Shown piece after piece: positions 25,401 to 38,768 of a DNA stretch of 64,000 bases. Origin of the DNA: Campylorhamphus procurvoides (taxonomy: Eukaryota > Chordata > Aves > Passeriformes > Dendrocolaptidae). A program made the position numbers and the translations under genes. The stretch covers positions 62,001 through 126,000 of the forward strand of contig WBMV01000289.1 of assembly GCA_013396655.1 (NCBI GenBank), given 5' to 3'. The number at the start of each line of letters is the position of its first letter. Within the stretch, counting starts at the first letter, position 1. The notes under the pieces were generated by a model. The model was not told where the DNA came from. It was given only the letters and a program-made list of their open reading frames with translations, and did no database searches.

Positions 25401-28400
25401 TTCTTGGGCAGGGCAAATGCCAGCAGACACCAAGAGAGGTCCCAACCTCTAGGAAATTAGTGATCAGTGGAGATAAAGGCCCTGGTTAAGCTCTTGCTGA
25501 ATTCACTGGTGGGGGACTTTTTGAAAAGCTGAGAGGAGAGTGGCACAGGGAAAATTCCTCCCCTGATTTCTGCAGCTCACTGGATCACCCCCAGATTTAT
25601 GTTCAGTGTGTTAATTAATCCTCATTCCAAAAGCTTATTAACCATAGCAAAGGAAGGATGTCACTCTGTGTTCTAAATGGGATATGTCACCCCCCAGAAG
25701 ATGAGCAGAATTCACCAAATTGATTGCAGGGGGTTTAGGAATTAATACACTGCATTAAATTATGCTCAAAACAGCCTGTGGGGGGAAAAAAATGAAATGT
25801 AGGCCCTTTCCTTGCCTGGAGGTTCATTATCTGCATGATATCAGTAAGACTAGATCCAGAACCACTGGCAGCTCTGCAGCTGAGTCTGATATTGGGGGAT
25901 TTGCAAGGAGCAGGCTCTTAAAAAGGGAATGGGATGCAGCTCTTTGGAGGGGAGGAATCATCCAGGGCAGTATAAGATATACAGAGTGGAGCAGAGAGCT
26001 GGTAATTGGAGGGAAAAGAGCTCTGGAGTCTGGAAAGTAAAACAATTCTTGTCACTCTGAACACAGGAGAAACACCACAACTGAAATCACTAATTCTTCA
26101 AATGGTTTTTCCCAAGATTATAATGTCCTGAAACGTTGATCTTTTATATATGCATGTAAAAACTGAGTCTGTGGTCCTGAAGGAGGAACTAGGACAACTT
26201 TGGTGGGGCCAGAGGCATTTTGGAGGTAAATTTGCTCTTAAATATCAACATATTTAAGACAACAAATTTTAACAACATCATCTTCAGGACCAGCACAGCC
26301 CATTTGACATTTCTTTGCTGCTTCTCATATGTCTTTTGAAGATAATTGAGCATCTTGTTGGGTATTATTATGGATGTTCTCATTTTCAGAGGTTTTAAGG
26401 GGTTGTAGCTGCTCAGCAGCTCTCTGGGGTGGTCACTTAAAAGGTTCTTTTCCTTGTTTATGACCTACACTCTTGCAGGGCTTCATGCTTTGAAACCTCA
26501 GCTCAGACTGCAGCTAAAGTGGCTGCTTTGGCTTTGATCATTCTGGTGAGGGGATGTTCATTCTACTCTCTCTTTCCAGAGAACTCAGCAAAATTTGCTT
26601 TCCATTCTTCCCTTTCATGCTTTGCCTTCTTCATTAAAACCTTTTACAAGGCCATTCTCTCTTTAGGCTTGTTTAATTCTGAAACAGCCAGATCAAAAGA
26701 AATTACCAGTGTGCTTGGCTTTGTACCTAATAATGAAATTAAAGGCTTTCTGGTGGCCTTCAGGTCTCTCATTTTCAGTTTTCCTGGGAGAAGAGCTAAG
26801 CTACACATAGAGGAGATGTTGTTTCTCCTCAGATAACAACCCAGCGTGGCTGCAAATGAAATGAAACTCTCTCTTGGAGTTTTTTCCTGTAAAATGGCTC
26901 AATCTTAGCTCCTAAAAATAACCCTAGGAAATTACTAAGCTATCATCTTTAGCCACCATTATGGGCTATTTCTTTAATGCTTTGGATTTAAGAAAGTGAA
27001 AGGTTTTTCTAAGTAATACCCATCTGGTCCAGATAACCTGTTTGCAGTTTCTAAAGGTTTTAAAGTGAAAAAGGGATGGATCCTGTCCTGTCTCTGCCCT
27101 CCCTTGAGCATATATACATCCACAAAATGTACACTTTCCCAAAATAATGGCAATACTCCAAGGGAAGAAAAACTACAGGCTCAGGGATTTGGCTTATGCT
27201 TACAAAGTGAATTTTTAATTCCTTCTTTCTCCATCACCCAAACCGATCAGAACCAAAATTCATTCTTCTTCCACAAACAGCAATATAATTAAAAAGGAGA
27301 CAAACCCAAAGCCCCAGAGCCCTCACTGCAACATCTCCACAATCTTTACATGCTTACACAGGAACTCCATAGGTTTTGGATTATAGAGATAGTTGTAGTG
27401 CTTTTATCCTATAGAATAATGTCACATTCCATCCCATCTGCCATATCTTTGATGCTACCCTGGTGTAAATCCAAGGAACACTTCCCAAGGGAATGGGAAA
27501 AGCACCAGACCTGTGTTGCTGTCATGAGATCAGAGCCTTGTGCACTTGAACCAGTTTAAAGGGATGATTTTATAAAGGCAAAACTTGGAAGTGCTATCTC
27601 AAGAGATAAGCCAGGTGTGAAGAGCTGAGATGGTTCATTCCAGCAGCCCCTTGTTGCCCACACTGCCCTGGCCCTCAAATCCCAGTCAGTTTGGCTCAGT
27701 TCCACCTCCCTGGAACTGCTGCTGGGGGGGGGTGAAGCCACTTTGAATTTGGTACTCTCTGTCCCTTGGCCAAAAAGTGTTGTATCACTGCACGAGCATC
27801 TTGGTTGATTCAAGATCTTCAGAGCTCTTCTAAGCTTGGTATCTCCCTTTGCAAACAGCAGGGTTGGGTTTCCTCTGCCAAAAAAGCAGATTTAGCCCGG
27901 GTTTTGCCTGGTTTGTCTGCTGCAGATAAGGGAGCCAAACCTCCTGAGCTGTCTGAGGTTCAGCACCAAGAAGAAGAACCCTCTTTTTGGCTGTCCAGAT
28001 GCTCCACAGTCGTCCTTCCACAGCTGGGGTTTCTCTGCCTCTGGTTCATCCTCCTGCACAGATGAAGGGAAAGGTTTGCCTTAAGAAGAGGCTTATTTAA
28101 TGTTCACACCACCTAATTGATATTATTACTAGGTAACTCCATGTTATATGGTTTTATTAAAAAAAATTTATAGGCTGTTGTGGCCACTGATAAAAAATAA
28201 TTGAAAAAAATGCTCTTCACTCCCATATAATTTAGAGAGGAAATACAGGTCTCCTTTCAAGACAACATTTAGAGGGGCAAAAGCAGGATACAGGACAACC
28301 TGACTAAACCAACACAAAGGGTGCTGAAGGCAAAATATATCAGATGTATCTGCAATGTAATCTGAAAGCAACCAGCTTTTATCTGCAGAAGATTTCCAGT

Positions 28401-31400
28401 AACCTGGACTGAGGAATGTATATGAAGTCTTTTTTCACTTTAATCAAGTCCATGCAAAAGGAAAACTCTATCTTATCAACTAGGAAGAATTTCCAATTTC
28501 GTTTTGCTCTTAAGGTGCTTGTGATTTTTTTTTTTTTAAGAGTACAGTTGTTGAGATTGGAAATATTTGCTTTTGTGTTAATTTTCAATATCCTGCTTGT
28601 GCTGAGATTTTAAACAAGATCAAGAAAAGAAACACCGCTGGATATGCCACGGAAGGAACAAGATGTATAAGGGGATGTGACACTGTTAAATGACCTCATG
28701 GTGTTTTGGGGAAAATATTGAGGCCCACTGAGGTCAGAAAGGAAATATTTCCCCACAAGAATCCCTGGCTGCAAATCTCAGCTCCGAGTTCCAGGTGTTT
28801 GATGCTGAATTTCTCCCTAAAATACCATCATAATGGTCCTTGTGTTTTAAAGTAGGCAATCAGCATTGTTACCTGCTGTACCTTTTGCTTCACCTGAGGT
28901 TTGTGCAGGAGAACTCGGTGTAACAGCCACCAAAAAGCATTTGTAATAACACTAAAAGGTGACAGAGAAACACAAATGTGTGTTCAGCTTGATACCAAAG
29001 CACCTTCCCACATGCCAAGAAATAGAAAATCGAGTTGTTTAGCCCCCAGTTCTCCCAACCAGGCTGAGCTTGGGGGTGGGTTTTATTTCAGAGGAGCCAC
29101 AGAAAAGGAAAATTAACCTGTTTGCTTTAATGTCTCTCAGTGTGCCTGCCCCTGTGTTTGAGCTCCTGCATTTGCTGCTCGTTTTAGGCATGAGTATAAT
29201 CTGATTTAAATACATCCCTTCTGTGTGGACATTGTTCTCTGCAGAGCAGGTTTCAGCTGATTTTTGGAGCCACAAAGGACATTTCACTGCTTTTTCTCCT
29301 GTCAGTTCTTCCAAATATATGTGTCTTACTGTGTCCCTGTAGTGACTCCTAGGACGAAAGGAAGAGAATTAGAGAATTATACAGCTACTGGTAAATTGAG
29401 AAGGATACAAAATGTCTTTGAGCACAGGAATAATCTACCAAGATCAAGTTAAGAATCTGGCTCGGAGTCCAACAGGACTTGGCTAGGAAAATGTCATTTC
29501 TCGTACTTTCAAAGTGATTCTGTGGATGTGAAAGCCTTGAAAGTTGCTTCCTGTGGGAGCATCTTGGACAATAAAGTGGATACAAATGAGAGAGAAGTTG
29601 AGCTTGAGCGAGATCTGGTTACTAAATGTGATTTTGGTCTATTGCTCTCTGAAAAAAATAATTAAAAGTGTAGTGCAATTCCTTTTTCCTCTTTTTCCTG
29701 GAGTCAGGCTGTGATCCATTGGGCTAAACACCAACTGTGTGTCCTGGGAGAACCCATTCCCTGAGCCCAGGAAAACAAAGCCCTTCCCCTCACTATTTCT
29801 AAACCAGTATCCAAACTGGAACTCCCAGTCCACAGGACTGGTTGCCTCCTGACCTGGTGTGACAGCTTTCTCCTTCCTCTCACTGTGGCACTGGATGGAG
29901 GGGAGGGGAGATGACAACCTGATGGTTGAGGAGCACCTGGAGTGCTGGTGACAAGCCCTGGGGTGACCCTGGGGTTGTACCCTGAGCCCCCTGAGCCCAA
30001 GCTGGGCACCAGGGACACAATTCCACAGGTTTGTGGCAGATGGGAGGGCTCTGTGACACAACTGGGACAGGAAACACTTGGCATGGCATGGAATGGGATC
30101 ACTGGGCTGAGCATCTCCAGCCCTGCCCTGTGGGAATGCAAGGGCACAACTTTTGGGGTCAAGCAGCTTCTCACATCCCGTGGCTCCACGTGCAGGAGCA
30201 GCACTTTGGATTCTCTCCTCATCAAAGGCACTGCAGGGGCACCAGTGGGACAGTTCCTGATGGGGTCAGAAGAAATTTGGGAGAAGGGAGGTCTCTCATG
30301 GTCTGGTGCAGGTTCTGGAGGCCACATTTCAGCACCTTTGGGATGCCAAAGACAAAGCTGGTTTACTTGTTTATTGTCAGAAAGGAACGTGCCAAACTCT
30401 ATCAGATCTGCTTCTCCTTGATCTTAATTTTTGTCCTACCCAACTATTTGCCCTTGAGAATATTTATGGAAAGCAATGGATATTCTATTTAAACTAAGAG
30501 GTGAAACATCAATACAACCACTAAATTCATAGTTTTGTTTTCAACGCTAGGAAAGTATTGAATTAAATTGTCCCCACCCTTGATGGAGTTTATTTCACTT
30601 TTTTTCAGTCTATCAGTGTTTCTCAGGCGAGCCAAGTGTCACATTGAGGCATGACCTACATGTTTATGAAATGATTTGCATTCAGAAGCATCGTGTGATG
30701 TTTCCTGGGCAGTTTTTCATCCTAGTAAGTGTTTAACTCAAGAGACTACGCAGGTAACCTGAAAAACTAAAGCCTAACATAGTTTTTGCCAAATATTGTC
30801 TTGTAAGTCCAAAATAAATAAATAACTGAGCTCTGGATTATGGCATTGCTTTGTTTTATTGAACATGTGACTTGCAAAGCGATGAAATACACTTTTTACA
30901 AGAAAATAATTGGGGAAGACCTTATTTCTCAGAGGGGGATTTATTTCTTTCTGCCTCTTGAATGTAGATCAAAGAGATATTGGACACTCATTTTCAAGTA
31001 ACAACAGGTCTCAGTTCTAAGTCTGATTTATATCAGTATTTCTCATGCATTGAAAATGTGCACTTGTGCTCCTCTAGCTAAATTAAGTTTTGATTTTCAA
31101 TTTGTGTATTTGTCAATCAATAAATATGTTTGATGGCAGCAAATAGACTCTCTCTCCTGTCCTGTAGTAAATAGACTTTCTCTCATTCTTATTTTGAGTT
31201 TTGAGAAGCTGCAGGAACTGGTTCTTATGTTTCAGAAGTGCTCTCTGTCTGTGATCCAATTTTTGGCAAAGGAAGAGAACAATGAGCTGATGTTACAGCT
31301 CACATGGCCTGGTCTCCTCTGCTCAGGAAAGTCCATCCAGCAGCGTGTGAGTCCAGCTCAAGAAGAGAAAAACCTGGGTTTGGACTGGAGTGTAAGAACC

Positions 31401-32104
31401 CTGTCCAATTTTTGGCAAAGGAAGAGTAACTCCAGTTAGACCAGAGGGATGAACGTGACCTTTGTAATCTGTCCCTGCTGCATGATCTCTGTTTTCTAAA
31501 GGACCCTTCAGATCAGGTAAGGGCAAACACAAAGCAAAATCTGCTGTTTGGCACCAATTCTCTCGAGTGGCTCTGCATGCTCAGCCTCCAGGCACAATGT
31601 AACCCCTACAGAGCAATGGGTGGTTTTCCTTATGGCTGTTGATGGATTTGGGGAATTGGAGGGAAATCTTTTGTTTCAGGAATTATCTCATTCTAGGGGA
31701 GTTCATAGAACAATCATTAGTAAAATATGTTCAGCTTGAACAGCTAGGATGGCTTTCTAGATGGCACGATGGTGCTGAGAAAGTGTTAGAAGTCTGGAAA
31801 GGGGCAAATGGGACAAAAAAGGAGTGCTGTGCTCAAAGAGCTCACAATTCCTGACTCTGCTGCTGTGGGAAGCTGAAAAAGATGGGCAGCATTCCTTATG
31901 GAGCCACAAATGGACTAATCAAATTCACAGAGAAAAGGTGCTGACCGTGGGACAAAGTGGGTTCGTACAACCTTCAGTTCAAGATACCTAAAATCAGTTT
32001 GCCTTAAATATCCACGGGGTTAGAGGGATCTTTGCTCTGAGTGTGGGTTCCAAAGCACATGAGGACGTTTGGGATGGGTACTGGTGTGTATCTGTGTATA
32101 GGTC
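22454..32104. other. Long unique noncoding stretch
   Basis: 9.65 kb with no recognised gene. Points of note: an AT-rich, possibly conserved block at 23400-23570; nine consecutive G residues near 27724; a T12 run near 28527; and a GC-richer, stop-poor island at 29700-30500. That island has long frames on both strands: 207 codons on the minus strand from ATG at 30327 to 29704, and 159 and 153 codons on the plus strand. Overlap of long frames on both strands argues against any one being a gene. I could not match the island to a repeat family. Confidence 0.5.
31255..31426. repeat. Spaced 23-bp direct repeat
   Basis: The 23-mer starting TCCAATTTTTGGCAAAGG occurs at 31255-31277 and again, identical, at 31404-31426. 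The offset is 149 bp, and the sequence between the copies is unique. A perfect 23-mer twice in 170 bp is unlikely by chance. It may be the trace of a local segmental copy or a conversion event. Confidence 0.85.
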
Positions 32105-32810
32105 TGTCCTGGTTACAGTTTATCACTGTCTGGGTGTGACCAAAACTGTGTAATCTGCACCCTCTCTGTCATTTCTGATGGACTGTCAATAATGGGTGGT
32201 TGGCAGCAGCTTTCCAGGGCACCCTTGACCCCTCAGGGGACAGGATGGGTGTTAAAGAACCCTGTGGGACAGGGGAGTGTTTCTGTCCTCACACCAGTGA
32301 CTGAACTGGGATAACTCCCCTCTGGGGAGGCATCAGACCCTTCATGCCCACCTGAGGGGTCATGTCTGCTCATGAGCCATCAAGGATTCCAAAAATCTCC
32401 CGGGACTCACAGAGTTAAATCACCCACTGTGGAACTCCCTGCCCTGGGGGAGGTGCTGGGCGTTCCCACCTGAACCTGAGCATTGATAATCTTGGGGTTT
32501 GGGGACTTCTGGTACCACTCATGGGATCCAGAGGAGGAGCAGAACCTCAACAGGACTGTCACCATCATCCTCCCCAGCAGGTTTTCCTTTCCTTTTACTC
32601 TGCCCTCAGCACAGGAGCCAAGGAACACCATCCTCTTCGTGCCCCAGGGGGCTGGGTTATACAACTGTTCTTCTGTGGGTTAAACCCAATTTTGCCTCTG
32701 TATCATGGCATTTATTGTAACTTTTTTAGTAAATTGTGACTCTGACTTATAATCTCTCTTGATCTGAGTTTATTTCTCCTGCTGGTTTGCCTTTAAGCCA
32801 GCACATCTTT
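32105..32810 (+). mobile_element. Probable solo LTR of an avian endogenous retrovirus
   Basis: The block starts with TGTCCTGGTTACAG, a common start of passerine ERV LTRs. It carries the family-like run CATGTCTGCTCATGAGCC, then ATCAAGGATTCCAAAAATC, then CCCTGCCCTGGGGGAGGTGC. No gag, pol or env sequence lies on either side, so it appears to be a solo LTR left by recombination between two LTRs. The right boundary is uncertain. The 5-mer AGGTC occurs directly before 32105 and again at 32811-32815, which would fit a 5-bp target-site duplication of an ERVL-type element. However, the last bases before the second copy are not the expected CA, so this may be chance. I cannot name the subfamily with confidence. 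Confidence 0.65.
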
Positions 32811-33810
32811 AGGTCTGACACAGGTTTCTGTCCACAGCATGAAGGGGCAGTCAGGACAAGGGGGCTCAATACACTCAAAAGGTCAGATTGGGCAACGTAC
32901 AGATTTTTGCCAAAATCACACATATTTATGCGTGTATACATATGACTAAATTCAGCTACTTTCAGCAGCAAGGACTCGATTTGCATTTGCAATTATGTTG
33001 ATTTGGCATGTAAAAGAGCTACCTGCTCTGCACATGCACTCACAGACCTATTTTTTTCCTCGTGATTGACACAAAGTGGGGGCCTCCTTTCAGAAGCAGG
33101 TTAGTGTTAGAGGAGAAAAATGCCAAAAGTAAAACCTCTGAAAAGCCTCTCATTTGGTTGCCTTCCAAGGCACAACAGCTGCAGAGGGTGATTAGCTTCA
33201 TGTGGTGTCAGTTGCATTTTTATCCAGCTTTATTCTGTGTTTGTTTTCTCTTCCAGACATTTGTCCTTGCTGCGACTGCAGCTGTGCGTGCCCCGTGTGG
33301 ACTCACCACCACAGACCTTTTCCCTGGAGGGAAAGAATTCAGCCCCCAGGAAGGGTATCCACCCAGGAAGGGTAATCTCTGCCCTCCCATCCCTCAGGGT
33401 GTCTGTCCCCCTTTGCCCTGGGAGGTCACTGAGCTTTGCTCCGTGGTTAAATGCTGACTTCTCCTCATCGCTCTCCCCAGGCAAGAGCTCTCTGGAGATG
33501 TATCTGGTGGCCCATGGAATCCACCAGCAATCTCTGTGTCTCTTGGGGTAGGAAGGAGGAACACTGTGGTGCTTGTGACCCCACTGCAGCCAAAGGGTCC
33601 AAGGGTACAGGTGTCATTTGGCCCAGTCCCTGCACCCCAATTACTTGTGCCACATGACAAAAGGTGACCTTAAAGCAGAGGTTGGAGCAGTTCCCTTCTT
33701 TTGACAAGTACTGGCTCATTTTCTAACTCCACATCCATTGCTTTCTTCAGGCCAATATCCTTTCCCATAGTTCATGCAGAACTGGGATGTTTCATGGTTA
33801 CAGTCACAAT
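32811..33810. other. Unique noncoding sequence, with exon-like signals that do not hold up
   Basis: Two good polypyrimidine-AG acceptor-like sites are visible, ending at 33256 (TTTTCTCTTCCAG) and at about 33480 (CGCTCTCCCCAG). The frame after the first is open to 33457 but resembles no protein, and no convincing donor follows. A 13-mer CCCAGGAAGGGTA is repeated with 17-bp spacing at 33345 and 33362. I do not call an exon. Confidence 0.4.
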
Positions 33811-34021
33811 AGACTTAGATTAGATTCTCCCCTGGGAGGTTGGGCAGGCCCTGGCACAGGGGGCCCAGAGAAGCTGGGGCTGCCCCTGGATCCCTGGAAG
33901 TGTCCAAGGCCAGGTTGGATGAGGCTTGGAGCAACCTGGGCTGGTGGAAGGTGTCCCTGCCCATGGCAGAGGTGGAAAATGATAATCTTTAACATCCCTT
34001 CCAATCTAAACCATTCTATTA
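33811..34021 (+). mobile_element. CR1 LINE 3'-end fragment
   Basis: Begins at AGACTTAGATTAGATT (end of the CR1 coding region). It continues through GGTTGGGCAGGCCCTGGCAC, CCCAGAGAAGCTGGGGCTGC, CCTGGAAGTGTCCAAGGCC, GGAGCAACCTGGGCTGGTGG and CCCATGGCAGAGGTGG, and ends at AACCATTCTATTATAATC, a slightly decayed terminal motif. It is followed by an A/T-rich stretch with several AATAATAA units. Confidence 0.95.
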
Positions 34022-37000
34022 TAATCTGCCTTAAAAAAATAATAATAAAAGCTTAAAACAGTTCCAGGGAGCTGCGTGGATCTGGGCACCCAAAGACCTG
34101 CACTGGTGTTAGGCTGGGAAATTTCCCTCATTAAAGCCTTCCCTCTGAAAAGGAAACCAACCCAGAGCCCTGTCCAGGCTGTTTGGGATGCTTTGGAAGC
34201 TTTGGGAATATTGGTGTTGCCTTCTCAGACTGGAGCATATAAGGTAGCAGTGGTGCCATGATGCCATCATGTCCCAGACATGACAAGAGCACCTTGTTCA
34301 CATCTGTAAATCACCCCACGTGTGCCTAAAAACACTCAGAGACAAAACTTTGCTGCTGCAGCTTCCACTGTAGCTGGGTGGGGGCTGTCAAAATGCCTGT
34401 GCCTTTGCAGGTACCCAATGTGCTCATGGACTGATGGAACTCGTGCAGTTTGATGTCCAGACAGTACAGCAGTTGTAGAGAAGCAAGTTTGTCCTGTGGC
34501 TTTTAACAAGGGTGACTCTCTGGCTCTTTCAAGTTGTTGTCATGCTCAGTTCACTCCACACTGACTGGAGTGACAGGCTGCTGCTTGAAAAAGTGCCATA
34601 ATATTCCAGTGTGTCCTGCTCCCCCACTCTGCCTTTTACAGCCACTCTCTGACTTTGTTCACCCCATCCTTTTCCTTTGTGACTCTGAAATCCTGCCACT
34701 GCAGAACAGAGAGCAGGACCCTGCTCCCCACGGCAAGCACAGATTAGAAAATACACCTATTTAATGATACTTTTATCACAGAACATGAATTTTTATTTCA
34801 GCTTTGGTTCAGTTCAGAGCGCTCCACATTTTTACATTCCTTTTGTTGCCTGAATCCTCAGCACAACCCCCGCTGCACTTACACTTTGCATTCACCCACT
34901 ACTCTATTAACATCTCATTAAACTGCACCCCAACAATGGCTTTCTCCTCACTGCTCCAAGGGCAAACGTTTGGGGAATGACTTGTGTTTGCAGAACTCCA
35001 CTCACACAGGCAGCTTAGATAAGAACCTTCCAGAAGAGTTGGTAACATCTCCCCAGTCCAGCTGAGGGGACAGGACAGGGTTGGGTGGGCAGGATTCAGG
35101 ACACAGGGATGGTCAGAGACTGACTCAGAGCCTGGGACTGATAATTACTCCACTGGAAAAGTTCCACTAAGGGCATCTTGCTGCACCTAAATTAACTCCT
35201 TTCCTTCCACATTTCAGCTTCACTTACAGATCTAAAAAGTGTTCACTGGGTTTCCTCTAAATGCCCTAATGTTTCAGACAACTAATAAACAGCAAAGGTT
35301 TGCCCTGGCACTGCCAACTTCTCCCATCATTCCTGGGCTGCCATGCACACAAGTGTGGGGTGAAATGTCACTCAAGAACAAAGTGTCACTCAAGAACAAA
35401 GTGTCACCCTGGCAAAGCACTATCAGAGCCCTGTGGGGACAAACACTCTACAGTCCTGCCTGGCCATGGGCAGACAAAACAGAATATTCCTTCTCTCATG
35501 CACTTGTGCCTTCCTTGGTTTAGTCTGCTCATGAGTTTGAACTCTGAGATCACACCAGACACTACCCAGGAGCACCACAAATCCTTGTGCCCAGCAGGCA
35601 GGGGTTTAATTGGGGATTTCAGGAGTATTTCCCTCTGATGTCAGGGCTTTTGGGAGCTTCACTGGGCTTTCTCCAGCTCCTCCACCTTTTTACAGCAGAT
35701 CAAGCTCTTAGAGCACCTGCAAACCCAAGAACTATAAAACTATAACACTTTAGGCATTTTATGATTTTTTCCCTCATTCCTGAATCACTGACTGCTGATT
35801 AGACATTACAGTTCCTAAGACATGCATGGTGTGAAATGTGATCCTCAGAACACAAAATTCATCTTCACTCACCAAGATTTCTGCAGGAATCAACTCCTAG
35901 GAAGCGTTTCCTTTGCTAACTCCTGTGTAAAGGGCCCCTGGATTTGCATTCCCACTCTTCTCTCCTGCTGTCTGCCTTCTAAGGTGTCCTGGCTCTGCTT
36001 CCAGCTCTCTCCATCTTATATTTGTAATGCTTAAGCTTTCCTAATTCTTTCTTCTGTTGTTCTGGCCTTCCCTACCACTCCCTCATGTGCTGGAAGTGAA
36101 GCTGCCCCAAATCCTTGGGAATTGGGGAGAGCAGGAAACCCCTCAAAAGGGCTCGTGTTGCTCAGGAGCCAATTCCATTCCTATGGGACACAAATGAGTT
36201 ACCTTCTTCACTTGTTGCCTCTGAAATCACCACAAACAAATCTGATCAAAGAGCCAAAGGACAAAAAAAACCCCAAAAAACAGGAGGAGCAAAAATATTT
36301 CAAACATATGTGGGATTAATGTAATGCAGTGCCTCCAGAAGACAAGATTTTGTGCTTTGGAGGGTGGGTCAATATTTGTTTCCTTCTTCAGCTTGACATT
36401 TTCTAATACTCATTAGGTCTTTACCACTTGTTCCTTTTCCTCAAACACTCCTAAGTGCTGGAAATCCCAGAGAAGGAAAAAAATAAATGAAAAATGGGAT
36501 TTCCCATGGATTTCAATACATGGATTTCAACACACATATTTCCACATGGATTTCAAACGCTTCCACTTTGATTCTTATGGTAACAATCATTTATAAAACT
36601 CTGGAGTTATTAAATCCTCCAGTGTCCCACAGGCCCTTAGGGGATGCTGCAGACAATGAGTTTCATGGGAAGGCAAGATGGACACTGAGATCATGCCAAA
36701 GTCTTGGGGTCCTTCTCCTTTCTGGGACTTGAATTCCTTTTCAGACCATGACATTGACTGAGGGGAAGGTCCTGCCTTTCACACCTTTAGAGGGTGGTTG
36801 TGTTTGTAGCAATGCAAGGCAAAATGCAGTGAGAAGCAAAGGCACAGGACACTGACTTCAAGAACTTCCTCAGCACCCGAAAGCAGAGGAATGTTTCCCT
36901 GCCGTTTCATTTTGACTTGATTTGACAACCTCATTTCATCCCAATGTCACAGGAAATCACAGTTGGATTTTTCCATGGCACAGTGTTAGAGAAGAAGAGC

Positions 37001-38768
37001 CCTGTGTCTGTTTTGCATGTTCTGCTTCAGACCAGACCAGAGTTAACATTTGCAGGCTTTGCCTACCAGGGGCTGCCTCAAGCACCAGAACTGCCCCTTA
37101 AGTCCCCTCCCAATTAAAACCAAAAAAAAAAGGAGAGGTTTTACTATTCCTGTGCTCTCTTGCCTTTTCACTCGACTGAGCATTACTGGATGCTGTCTCT
37201 CTGTCAGTCACATTTCATCTTAGCCTTTTGCCTCTAGCCCTTTTGGTCTGGAATTGATTTCCCCCCCCATTTTAAAGCAGAAACTGTGAGATGTGTGCCC
37301 TGGCACATTTCTCCCAGCTCTCTGCAGCAGTGGCAGGGGCTGCATCCCCCATGCAGCTGCTGGATGGCTTTATTTCCCTCTTGAAGGCAACAGAACTCAC
37401 AGACACTCAATAATTGTAGAGGATGTTCAGAATTCTGCATCCTCCAAGCCCTTTTGGGTGCTGCTGGCGAGTGTTTGCATGCCTGTGTATGCATATGTGT
37501 GTATAAATGCAGAGGGATGTGTGCAGGCATGTGTGTATATGCACATGTTTTCTGACTGGAAAATTGTGGCTTCATAAATAAGTTTGTCTCTCAGCCATGG
37601 AAAAAAAATATAAATATTAAAGGCTCTCGGCCCTTGAAACAAAACGTAACAAAACCGCATTCCAATCATTTTCCATCGGTTTATTTTCTAAATGACTAAA
37701 ATAGCTTCTGATTCGATGTGGGATGTGACTAGAATAAATTATTTCTTCACTGTCCTTCGTGTGAGAGGCTCCCAGCCCCTGTAGAGCAGCTGGAAGTTGG
37801 CTCAGGTGAACTGTGCCTGAGACGCTTGGGATGGTCCACATCCCGCTGGGGAACATTTCCTTCCCTAGGACAAGCTCTGAGAGAGAAGCTGTGGGATTTT
37901 TTGGTGGTTTCAGCATCCTGAAGGGAAGTAGAAGCCAGAGGTTAGAGGGCAGAAATGGACTACCAGCAATTGAATTGAGTTAAATGACCTCTGGATTGAG
38001 TTAAACTCATCCTTGCACTTAGAATGGGGTCACATCCAGCCCTACATACAGATAGAGGGATTTATTCTCACAGAATTCTTCCAAGAACTGGCTCCAAGAC
38101 AGGGTGATGATTTGGGGTTTATGACCACTTCAAAACTCGGTGACTGAAACAGATCTGTGAAGTAAAGGCAAAGGGAGAGCATTTTTTGCTCTGTTTGAAT
38201 GGCTATAATGTTCACAGCAGGTCATATTTGAGCAGAGTACCATATATGAGAGTGATTCTGCAAGGACCCTGGAAGTAAATGCAGTTTAAAAAGGGGAGGG
38301 ACTTGGGGTAACAGAGCACCTCACTTGGACATGTGTTTCAGCAGGGCATTCCAGCTGCCTTTATGCAGAAAGTGCCCTGAGGGTGATGTCCTGAGCTTCT
38401 GGCTTAGTAAATAAAGAGAAAAGAGAGAAAACCAAGCAAGGCACAAATCTGCCCATCATCACACAACGGGAACTGTGTCAAACACAAGGAATACTGAAAA
38501 AATTAAAAGGCAAAAGGAATCCTTCTTTTTCTCCCATAATTTAGAGTGATTTTTTTTGATTAACAGACAGCCAGTGTATCAAAGAAGTGGTGGTTGTGCC
38601 TTGAGCTTTCAAGATGTGTCTCATTCTTGTGCCAGAAGCAGCAATAGCCCATTCTGGCTCAGTGCTCTTTTAGACCTTTCAGCTGCAGTGACAGTGGCAG
38701 AAGGAACAGCTCCTGGATGCACCTGGGGGGGTGTGAAACAGGGTCTGGATGGGTGTGCAAAACAGGCT
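34022..38768. other. Unique noncoding sequence with small repeats
   Basis: No gene recognised. Small features: an 18-bp tandem duplication at 35366-35408 (unit TGTCACTCAAGAACAAAG, two full copies plus seven bases); three copies of CATGGATTTCAA at 36505, 36519 and 36545; and an imperfect TG-rich tract at about 37474-37555. Confidence 0.55.
35366..35408. repeat. 18-bp tandem repeat, 2.4 copies
   Basis: TGTCACTCAAGAACAAAG at 35366-35383 and 35384-35401, identical, then a partial TGTCACC. A simple local slippage product in unique DNA. Confidence 0.9.

Noticed and set aside
32105..32810. Full endogenous retrovirus
   Set aside because: Only one LTR-like block is visible. No gag, pol or env remnant or second LTR lies within reach on either side.
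33232..33480. A coding exon between two acceptor-like sites
   Set aside because: The sites ending at 33256 and 33480 look good, but the frame matches nothing, ends in a stop and has no convincing donor.
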